A stretch of 64,000 nucleotides of DNA, from positions 34,087,000-34,150,999 of the forward strand of contig CAIIXF020000003.1 of the NCBI GenBank assembly GCA_903813345.2, given 5' to 3'. This stretch comes from Owenia fusiformis. Taxonomy: Eukaryota; Annelida; Polychaeta; Sabellida; Oweniidae. The notes under the pieces were generated by a model. The model was not told the origin of the DNA. It did not search any database and worked only from the letters and a program-made list of their open reading frames with translations. Made by a program: the position numbers and the translations under genes. Shown here in pieces: positions 37,901-49,900 of the stretch. Within the stretch, counting starts at the first letter, position 1, and each line of letters opens with the position of its first letter.

Positions 37901-40900
37901 GTGGTTAAGTGGATCTTAAAAGATATAGAGCAAGGTTCAGGTGACCTCACTACTATAGCAACATCAAGCTTTTTAAATCACGTGATCACAATTGATCGAA
38001 AAGCAACCGAAGCAACTTTAATAGTAAATAATTTATTTTGCAGAAAACGCATTCTATTTGTGGTATTACTATCCATTGTAGGGTATATGTTAAAAAGTAA
38101 TAAACACGCTGATGGTCACTTTAAAGCGAAACATACCTGCGTGTAAGTCGTTTTGTGAACTACAAACGGATTATGAAAATAAATAAATAAATGAAAAGAC
38201 CGGTATTGCGTTCAGTTCTATATCGCATCCAGTAGCAGTGGTCTTTATGTGTATTTCCTTGGGATGAGGGAAAGAATGATACATGACTCCCCATACCTTC
38301 CATGCTAAATACTCTGAGCCCCAGTGTACCTGTCCTGTACCAATAAATTTAAAATCTGAGAAATCTAATACTACAATTCAAGCCTTTTTTATTGTAGAGG
38401 TCTGAAACTTTTGTGTATATTTTGTATTGAACTTCAATTTGTTTATATATCCAAACCTGTTATCAGGTATGATTGTGATGCATCAAATAATGTTTAGAAT
38501 AATATTTGTAATTTGTGCCACTTTCAGGTATCCTTGTAAAGGTGAGACTTTGATACATGACATGCAACAACCACGGTGATTTTAAAACCAATCTTTTCGC
38601 AATTTGCTCATCATTTTTTGTTTCAGCCTTTATTATATATCGTTCACAAGTGACATATAATTTCATTCTTTTCATCCTAGATATTTCACAAAATTGTTTG
38701 TTTTTATTTGAAAAGAAGATCAAACATGCATTTTACTTTCACGTTGCCCCTACATAGGTGACGAGTCTCAGGTATGGTGGCCAGTGACTCCGTTGGATCG
38801 TTTATGACAACCCCTATCCCCACGTATCTTAGCTCCAAGATGAGTTAATAATTGAACAAGTCTTGATCCTTTGTATATTTCATGTTTTGCCACTTGCATT
38901 TGAAGAATTTAGATTTAATTTTATGTTAACATTGCCCAGATCAGAGATAATACAAGGTCATTCAAAGGAGGCAACCCAAACAAATCTTAATAGCTCGATC
39001 ATCCTGCATGGGTTTAGTGTCATATTTAGCACAATTAGGCCTTGTCCAGTGAATTATCATTCTACCAAGTCTAGTGTCTCTAGTGGCCACTATTATGGCC
39101 ACTTTACAAAACATGCCATAAAATATAGGCGTCATGTCTGGAGGCCAACTTGAACATATTTGGGTGTATTTGTTCACAACACGAGCATAAAGATCTTGTT
39201 ATGTGCGTTTCATCTTCCTTCCATCTCTTGTTTCAATGTTTCAAGGGTTGTTAGTGTAGAAAATAGGCCTACAGATAAAAATCTGGTCGTATTTATGTCC
39301 GGCCAATGAGGCAAATTTCGGCATTTTGACCATGTTTTGTAAATGACCATAAAATCGTGACTATTAGGGATAGACCAATGGCACAAAGTAGAATAAAAGA
39401 ACATTGAACAAGGTTAAATTGTGCTAATTATGATTTTAAAACCATGCTGAATGACTGAGTTAATAACGAACATGTGTTCGGGTTATACCTTTTTTGGCTC
39501 ACCTTGTACATGTTCGTAAGCCGGAGACGGCTGGGGATACACTCCTTGCTTTTTAAAAACTATTTTTAACATGTATGTATGTATGCGTGAGACTTAAATA
39601 AACTATTTTACTATTACTACAACTACATTTTTATTTTTACCAGGGGTGACACGCCGGACATCGAAGGAACCGTTTCACTACACCAGGAGTAATAGGGCGT
39701 ATTTGTTAACATAGCATATACTGGAGTTGATAAATATTATATTTTTACCAGGGGTGGCACGCCGGGACATCGACGGAACCGTCCTCGCTACACCAGGGGT
39801 AATAGGCGTCCTTATTGGGGCAGTAACTGGTGGTGGTTTAACAACCCCTCTACTGATATCGGATGGAGACCTAGATGGCCGATAGGTGGTGGCAGCGGTG
39901 GTGGCACTAGTGGTGGCACCGAACCCCCCAAACCAGAGGTTGTAGTTCCAGAAAAAGTCGGTGAGTAAAACAAGTTGAATGCAGTAAATCAGAAGGGTTA
40001 GAGAATGCAGTGTTGGAATCATTCCTTTAGAATCTAATCATTTTCTGAAACAAAATTGAGATATCTCATAAAAACACAAGTAATTAATACAGAAGCTCAA
40101 GTGAAAATGTGCTAATAAGAATTGAAAAGTTTAATGACTTTTGCAAAAAAAGTATGGGAGTAATGTTATTTTGCTTTTCAAATAAGATTCTCCCTTGTTT
40201 CTCATAATGAGGTCCAAAGCCTGTACTATCCATTGAAATACTCTCCCAAGGATTATATAAAAGCGTCTCCTATAAAGTAGAATGTTTCTTCTTCTTCAAT
40301 AAGATGCTGTGCTGAAAGCTCAAATGATCGACCTTCATAAAGAGTCGAACAGAAAAGCCCACCACACTGACGAATATGAAGACAGCAGTCTCATAGTGAG
40401 AAGAGGGCAGCTATTTGAATTCACTGCCATTCTCAATAGTGACTTCGACAAGGCCACTGACAAAGTTATTGTTCAACTGACAAAAGGTGACACGGATTGT
40501 TAAATTACTCTTTTCAAAATAAGATTTTACGAAAGAAAATTAAAAATAGGTAGCCTTATGGTTATCGGATGTCTTTAGAAAAATAAGTATCTGTGACTAT
40601 CAAAAATATGTTTAAACTAGGATGCTAAGATTCTAATGTTTCTACTTTTGCTGAGAGTTGATTCATCTGTCTTTTAGGTGAGACCCCACAACAGAACAAA
40701 GGAACACTTGTAAGACTCCGAATGTCTGATAAGCTAACTGGTAATGACTGGTGTGCACGACTCAGCAAGATCAATGGCAATGAAATTACAATCCAAGTAC
40801 AACCTGCAGCTGATGCCGTTGTTGGCAAATATAAACTCTTCGTTGAGACTTTTGATAAAGAAGGCAACTACTTCAGATATAAGAATAAAGAAGAACTCGT

Positions 40901-43900
40901 AATTCTATTCAATCCATGGTGTAAAGGTATACAACTCCTCAATTCCTCTTTCATGACACACATTAATCTTGCTTATGTATCCACTCTGAAAATACCAATG
41001 ATACTTCGAACTTTTTCCAATATTTAAAACAGACGACTAGATTCTAGACAGTTATGCAGAGATTAGGCGTTTCTGTAATACATATATTACACATTATTAA
41101 TTCAACAATTCAATGGAAAATCATATATCTTAAGTCTTAATCCTCTCTTTTTTAGCTGACCAGTGTTTAGTTCCCGATGAGGCCGAAAGGAACGAATATA
41201 TTCTTAATGAAGATGGAAGAATCTGGGTTGGGGCAGCATATCGTAATAATGGACGAATTTGGCATTTTGGTCAAGTGAGTCGATTGTATTAACATATGGA
41301 ATATGAAAGAATAACGAGATTCATTTCAGTTTTACATCTTTATTTCTAAGAACTGCAGATTTGCTTCTTAGCCTGTCTGTTAGTCCTTGAAATTAATCTT
41401 ACCCAATGTGTTCTAGTAAGATAAATGATAACTATGAAGAAAATTTAATTTGGAACAAAATGTTGAAAGATTGTAAAGGCTAACCGATGATTAATTTACG
41501 GTTTACTATTATAATTTCAAATGGAAATATCATCATACAATAACATCTTGGTACATTTTTAGTTAGTTGTACAGTTTTAGTTTAGTTGTATATATCACAC
41601 ATTTAAAAATGTAGAATAGTCAGCAAATTCTGTGCATCATACTTACAAATATTCTGCCTCTATTGTTCGCATTTGTATATTTCTCTGTAGATGTAAAATA
41701 GTTTAGTAGGTTAGTCTTTCAGCATATCCTTACATGTAATCATGTAATTCACAATACGATCTGTATGTTTTGTTTTCATAATCCATGAATACCATAAAAT
41801 ATAAAGATGTGAAACACATTTGGCAAATTAAAAACCCTAAGTAGGTTATAATACCCACGTTAACTTATTTTGTATCATTGTAGTTTGAAGAACAATGTCT
41901 GAACGCTGCCCTGTATCTATTGGAAAGATCTGATTTGAAGGATACGTCACATGGAAATCCAATTTTGGTGGCACGCAAACTGACTGCAATGGTAAGATTA
42001 CAATATTGTTTCATCTTCATAATCGTAAGGGTTCAAACTAATGATGATACATGCATTTAATTGAATCAATTAACTCTCTTGATTTATTTGTTCTACATAC
42101 AGGCCAACGACAATGACGGTGATGGGGGTGTATTAGCTGGTAATTGGTCTGGAGATTACAGTGGGGGTACTTCTCCAAGTAAATGGACCGGTAGTCCTGC
42201 AATCTTTGATGAATTCATGAGAACCAAACGTACTGTGAAATTTGGCCAATGCTGGGTGTTTTCAGGAATTTTGACTACCTGTGAGTACCCAAAATAGTAT
42301 TAGGAAATGGGAAGTTACTTATGTACTATTTGAGTAAAATTAGGGATTCTTAATTCTTTATAGTGATGATCCTCTGAATACGCAATATCCTACAATTAGT
42401 TTGATGATTTTACACAATTATTCATTTAACTTTTTGAATTGTCATGAAAAGTAAATGTATCTTCTCTTTAATTGATTGTTGTGTTTTCCAGTATGCCGAA
42501 CTTTGGGCTTTCCTGCAAGGAGTGTAACAAACTTTGACAGTGCCCATGATACTGATTTGAGTATGACCATTGACAACCATTTGGGAGTTAATACATGTGT
42601 CTTCTTTCTCATTAATTGTTGTATTTTCCAGTATGCCGAACTTTGGGCATTCCTGCAAGGAGTGTAACAAACTTTGACAGTGCCCATGATACTGATTTGG
42701 ATATGACCATTGACAACCATTTGGGAGTTAATACACATGTCTTCTTTCTCATTAATTGTTGTATTTTCCAGTATGCCGAACTTTGGGCATTCCTGCAAGG
42801 AGTCATCCTCCGATCACAGGGCTTCAAAATCCAGAATATCTTCTTTCTTTTTACCCCCTGCTATAACCAAGTTGGACGCACCCGATTGAACTGAAACACG
42901 TGATCTTATTATGCGCCGATGACGTATACATGATTTCTGTCGCAGTGTTGTGACAGCCAAACAAATTGCGAGTTCTTAATCGGGGAAATGCCAACTGCTT
43001 ATAGCAGGGGGAAGAAGGAGGTACGGATTCTGGACACCTGCTTAGGAGGATGGCAAGGAGTGTAACAAACTTTGACAGTGCCCATGATACTGATTTGAAT
43101 ATGACCATTGACAACCATTTGGGAGTTAATAAATTTGTCTTCTTTCTAATTAATTGTTGTGTTTTCCAGTATGCTGAACTTTGGGCATTCCTGCAAGGAG
43201 TGTTACAAACTTTGACAGTGCCCATGATACCGATTTGAGCATGACCATTGACAACCATTTGGAGCTTAATAAATGTGTTTTTCTAATTAATTGTTGTGTT
43301 TTCCAGTATGCCGAACTTTGGGCATTCCTGCAAGGAGTGTAACAAATTTTGACAGTGCCCATGATACTGATTTGAGTATGACCATTGACAACCATTTGGG
43401 AGTTAATACATGTGTCTTCTTTCTAATTAATTGTTGTATTTTCCAGTATGCCGAACTTTGGGCATTCCTGCAAGGAGTGTAACAAACTTTGACAGTGCCC
43501 ATGATACTGATTTGAGTATGACCATTGACAACCATTGGGCTTCAGCAGGGAGACCTTTGAAGCATTTGGATGATTCCGTCTGGTAAGGAAATTACTAATG
43601 TACTCATGGACAGAATCGTGCATTGATTGTACATTGTTTCAGGCCATATGTAGTTAAGTAATTGATTTTAGATACAACAAAACATCACTTTGATTTTATA
43701 GCATATACCTTGAGACCAGGTGGGAATATTCTGTATTGTGAATTGTTTAATTTAATGTTTGATTTAGCTTTGAATGACTACGTGTGTGTTGTTATCAGGA
43801 ATTATATAGCAATGTCTTCTATTGCATATTAGGAATTTCCATGTTTGGAATGAGGCTTATATGAGCCGACCTGACCTTCCTGATGGCATGGGTGGTTGGC

Positions 43901-46900
43901 AAGCCATAGATTCAACACCACAAGAGCAAAGTGAAGGTAACTTCTAAATTCTACTTTATATACACAACATGTTTTGTGATTTTGAATATTACCCACGTGT
44001 CTCAATTTCCTTTATAAGTAATGTAATACATTCAATTGAACATCTTGATTTAGCTGTTGCATATCACCAAATTACATATTGGAGAAAATCATAAAATCAT
44101 GTAACATGATGGGTTTTCATAATTCGAGCGAACTGTGATATGTTTATCTGGTAAGCCAGTAACTAAGACATATCTGAGGTTTGTTCTGTATACTTTCACA
44201 TGCATCTTCTCGTTACTTTATTTAGATGACTGTATTGTATTTGGTGCATCGTCCAATACTTATTTGAGCGCTCGAAATGTCAATAACTATGTACGACGTC
44301 ATTTAAACCTTTTCACAATAGTTGAAACTGTGATAATATGCAGTGTCAAACGTTATAGAAATAACTTACAAGCACACAAGATTTTAAAAGCAGAAACCTT
44401 TAATCTCTCTTAAATCCATCAAACTAACAATACTGTATATCATACATTGGGTGAATTGGCCTTGCCAAAGCTTGGATTAAACATTATCGGACAAATCTCC
44501 AAATTTACAAACGTTTACCTATATTTCAGGCGTATTCAGATGTGGTCCAGCACCAGTGAATGCAATCAAAGAAGGCCTTGTATATCTTGGTCAGGATACC
44601 AAGTTTATATTCGGGGAGGTGAATGGAGATAGAGTAAAGTGGGTGCAGGAATGGAATGGAGAGTTGAGGGCAATAGGAGGAGATCAACATGCAATAGGAC
44701 ACCAGATCAGTACAAAAGCTGTGGGGTCAAACACAAGGAATGATGTGACTGATCATTACAAATACCCAGAAGGTACATATGCGCTTGAAGCAAAATATTA
44801 CCAAATCAAAAATGGTTATGTTAATGATGAAAATAGAGATGCTTATATCTTAACAGACAACAACAAATTCTAGATATATAGATTCTGTGATGTATGAACA
44901 TGAAAACAGTCCAAATGTTAAACAGGGGGTTCGAGATCTAATGTGTTTCAATTGTAGCCTTTGTTCATTCTTACTCAGTCTTAAAGACACTTTGTATACT
45001 TTTGATTCGCAAATCTTATACTGACTCATCTTGTAGGATCACAAGAGGAAAGAGAAGCCGTGAAGCGTGCAAGTAAGCATAGCTCAAGAAAAGCAGAGCT
45101 TAGTGACCTTTACAAACTTGAGGAACGACAAGACCTTGTGTTCACACCCTCTGAGACAAGCAAAAGGAATGGTGATGCTATTATCAAAACAATAATCAAA
45201 AATAAAAGTGACCAAGCCAGAACGGTTGACATTGTATATGATGCAACAGCCACATATTACACTGGCATTGCTGGAGAGACCCTGAAGGAACATAATGTCA
45301 CAGTAACCATTCCACCAAAGCAAGGTAAGCTTTAGTAATATTGTCTGAAATACTAAAAAGGCAGAACCAGACCATAATTTGCCAGAACGCATAGGTTATT
45401 TAATTTGATATTAATCACACGTGTAGGGTGTCCCAAAAGGTAAGGACCCCCCCCCCCCGTAGACAGACCTATACAAATGTCTGCAAATTATGTGTCATTT
45501 ATTATTTTAAAGTTTGATTGGTATTATGTTTTAACTCACAAATAGGAAATAGTTACAGGCATTTCCAAATTTAGTGTTTGGCCAAAATTCAAATTCAGTT
45601 TTGAAACAAATTGATTCTCCGTGTGTTCACCTTGGCTATGTTGACAGTAGCAATTCTCTCGGTTATGTCCTTAGAGGGCTTCAAATATAGGGGCATTCAA
45701 AACATATGGCATTTTGTAATTTTCATGAAACCTTTTTAAAGTATTATAGAAGAGTTTCCGTGGAGTATTTGCTCTCAGCATTCTCTTTCTCAACTCAATG
45801 AATACTTGAAACACATCAGATTCTATTATTCAAACTCGGACATAAGTATGATGTTACTTTATTACACTGAAGTGCACACCATACCCATGTCCAATCATCA
45901 GTTCGGATAATAGTAGTGTTTCAAATATTAATGGTATAACATATACGAGGCCAATTCCAATCTTACCAGGGGGAATCGGACCTACAGGCCTAATCTATAT
46001 ATACCAGGTCGATCAATAAGTTCTGAGAATTTCCCTCTAAAATCAAGAGTTTTGTGACTTTTTGAATGAAATTTTCACAGAATATGTAGAATGTATTCAG
46101 CAATTAGTGTACCAAGTTTTTCTTACTTTCCTTTTATTGGACCAAAAATATGGTTACTATGGTAACTTGTGTTTTGGGTAGGCGGGGCAAATAATTTTAA
46201 TGTCAGAAGTAAAGCGCATAAAATGTAAATAAATCATTTATAAATCAATTATAAATATAGTTCTGAGCTGCTTCCTGCATTAGGGTTGGTCATATAGTCC
46301 TAGTAAGATGTCAAGGGGGTTCAATTAAGATGTTCAAAGTAATTTCCTCGGTTCTTAATACACCTCTCCTGGCGTTGAACCAACTGGCGGAACAAGTGCC
46401 TAAATCCATCTGGGAAACGTTTTTTCAGGGCATTTTGCACGGCATTTTGGAGGTCTGTAAAGTTCGCATATCTGAATCCTCTCAGCTCATCTTTCATCGG
46501 TCCAAACACACCAAAATCACAGATCGCAACATCTGGTGAATAGGGAGCATGGGGTAGTTGTTCCATCTGAAGGTCATTAGATACAGTGCTTTTGACAATC
46601 GAAGATGTGTGGGACAGCTCTGTTTCAGGGCGTTTTCTTGCAATAGCCCGCTTAAAGTGTCTCACATATTCGATCAAAACTTGCCATGCAAACATGTTAG
46701 TCTACTTTACTGGCCCCCCTTGCTGTAACAAGGAACCCAAAACACATTAAAACGTAAACATAAACCAATTAGTCACTGCACTATGAAAGTGAGGGGTGTT
46801 AGCAAAAATGTGTATTAGGCCATAAGAAGTAGGTTATTTGTTTTGCGTCATGCCAAAATCCAAATCATGCAATGGTACAAGGAAAACAAACACAAACTCA

Positions 46901-49900
46901 AGAAAAACACAAACTTGTTTATGGGCATATAAAGGAATGACATGCCAATTTGCAGTGATTACAAACACATATCTATACATCCTATACAATATATTTAAGC
47001 ATAGCTATTTATTCAAGGGTACAAAATAAGAAAATACACAATGTATGCTAAAGTAATCAATAACACTGTCAATTTTGACACACATCAAATGATCTGCCAT
47101 TTCGTCCGATTCTGATTGAATGAAATGCGATGGTACTTTCAAACCATTGTAATTGCTATTTGGATGTGCTTGCTTTTTTCTGATTTACTCAAAATTGTGC
47201 AAGCAAGGGGACGCAAAACAGAGAATGTACTTTTTATGGCCTTAGCAGAATACGCTGTGTGCATGGACTAACACAATATCAGTGGTCATTTACTGTGTCA
47301 ACTTAGTAACCCTTGCATATCGTGCTCACTCAAGTATTGAATAATTTTTTTGATGATCTAGATGTTTGTGGTTTATAAAAAGTGTGATATATTTTAGTTA
47401 GAAATACATTAATTAATATATTCATTCAAACAGCACTAGAATGCGGGAAGAAAGAGCAATGGTGACAAAATGCAGACAGAATTTTCCGTAAGGGTTTCAA
47501 ACATTTCTGGACACAATCATACATGTACTTCATGTGTACTGTTATTTTTAGTGCTGTATTTATAGATATAATATTTTCACGTATTAAAATCATATTTTCC
47601 AGCAATGACTTCAAATTCGGAACCACACCCATATCACATTTTCTTCAATAACTCCAAACATGTGTAAACATTGACCATGTGCATATACATGTAAATTCAG
47701 ATTTCACGAGCTCTTTCCTATTCCAGTACCTCATACACCCCTGCATGGATTTCAGTTGGATTCGCCTTTTATACGTGAGTCGGTACACATCGCAAACGCT
47801 GATTGGATAAAGATTGCGAGAATCTTTAAGATGACGTTTCAATACCTGAAAAAAGAAGTGATTTTTAGGGCACCATTCCCTCACTAGATGTATTTAAACT
47901 ACATGTACATTCAAGCTGAACTACCTAGACTAGAGTGAACATAAATTCTCTGGCAAGACATGATCCTGAAGGGCATCAATAGCCACACACTAACTTACCA
48001 TAGCATAATAGTCTTTGCTTATGGTTTGTCCTTCAGCGACTGCATGCACCAGGAGTACCCCGTAGATATCCAGGAAAATGATGAACATAACCTTGCCATC
48101 TCTACGATTGAGTTTAGCAATGGTCGTCATAGGGGTAGGGAGTCCTTTGTTCTCCATCCACTTGTGGCCCTCTTGCCTTCTGGCTCATAATATGAAACAT
48201 AAACTTCATCAGCAGTAATAATGCGCTCCAAGAAAGCCTCCCCCTCTGCTTGGTATCGTCTGAGGAAGTCTTGTGCAACATCGACCCGGCGCTGCTTCTG
48301 GTCCATGGTTAGATCTTTTGGCACCCATTTAGAACACACAAGCTTCATATGGAGCTTCTCTTTCAGTATGTACTGTGTCCTTCCATAGCTGAAGTTTACT
48401 TTTTCACTTAACTCCCTGATTGTTATTCGCCTGTCTTCATCAAGGACAGTCTTGAGCTTCATTATATTTGTGGGCTTTGTAACAGATAGTGGCTTTCCTG
48501 ACCTTGCTTCATCTTTTACACTGGTTCTCCCACTTTGGAATTTGCCATACCATCTGTAAATAGTTTTAGTGGATATCCTGCCTGGAAAGGCTACCAACAT
48601 CTCCTTGAGTGTTTCTTGTTTACTTTTGCCACCAATCGTATGGCACTGCGCATCTGTATTGACATTTCCTCATTTTCTTCCAAATTTTTAGCATCTTTTG
48701 GAGCGGCCATTTTGGCAGGGTACATTGAGGTTGTGGAATTATGATGTAATAGTAATATTATGTAATTTGTCCTGAATTATGATGTCATATTTACGTTAAA
48801 AATACTTGCCCCGCCTACCCAAAACACGAGTTACCATGGTAACCATAATTTTGGCCCAAGAAAGTGCATTTAACTTCTTACACCAATTGCTGAATTCATA
48901 TTACATGTTCTGTGAAAATTTCAAATAAAAATTCACAAAACTCTTGATTTTAGAGGAAAATTCTCAGAACTTATTGATCGACCTGGTACATATAATTCTG
49001 TTTTAAAAGAATTCGACATGTGATATATTTTTAATAATTTTTCAAAGAAATCTACAAATATTTCAATGCGGTATTATATTGCCTTCTTTATTTCAATCAC
49101 CACCTTCGCTTTTCAAATGAGTTGCTTTGAAATATCAAAACGTCATGCTATTCTCTTACTTGTAAAACCTAATGTGATTGCCATTCACAATTCATTAAGC
49201 AGTAAAAAATAATTTGCTTCATGGGTGACAAAATTTTTCTAGTTTCCAGTTGAATGTCGAGACTCACATCATACAAATGTAATTTTAGGCGATCTGTCTG
49301 CACGGGGTGTAAAATGATATGTGAGACATACTATGGAGACATTGGTATATATCTGCCTTGGAGGCGGGGGCGAGATTCCTTTGGGATACCCAGTACATTT
49401 TTACTATTGCTTAATTCATTGTAGGTAGATGATACCTCTAAGCATAACATCACATACACTTGTTGGGATGATTTAGGACGTGGTATAACTATTGGGTTCT
49501 TTTTCTTTTAGAACGCTTTGCTGAGTGGACGATTCTTGGAAAGGACTACCTAAACGAGGTGGATGAAGATGCTAATATTGGAGTTTACATGTGTGCGCAT
49601 GTGCAGGAAACTGATCAGTTCTTTACACATATATTCAAATTTACAATTGAAAAGCCAGATTTACAAATTGCTGTAAGTTGAATAAGAATTGTGATTGCTG
49701 TATACTTTATTTAGTTTATATACAATAAGTCTAACAAAAATTTCAAAATACATTTCTAAAGAACCAAATTGGTTGCAATTTCGCAGGACCATTTTTCCAA
49801 GATGTGTAGCATATTTGTAAGAGTTAGTATGTTACAATTGCGCTAGATTTACAGAATTGTGACTCAAAGGAAATAAATTAGTTGCAAAGGAAGTTGGTTA

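Larger units (their letters stand above)
45426..49393. mobile_element. Possible older TIR element hosting the mariner insertion
   Basis: TA|GGGTGTCCCAAAAGG at the left (45424-45440) and the reverse complement of CTGGGTATCCCAAAGG at the right (to 49393, then TA) resemble mariner/Tc1 ends. Both are followed by C-rich runs and AA(T/A)GTCT phrases. The 46004-48986 mariner lies wholly within. No transposase of the outer element was recognised. Confidence 0.45.

Noticed and set aside
42422-43623. Overlapping frames on both strands at the exon-8 array
   Set aside because: Antisense frames and plus-strand frames running from one copy into the next are products of the tandem duplication; only 43447-43582 is the complete exon.
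46004-48986. Spliced intron within the mariner transposase (GTAAG near 47998)
   Set aside because: No acceptor joins in frame at the resumption point, while 9-bp direct repeats flank the extra DNA, so an insertion explains it better.
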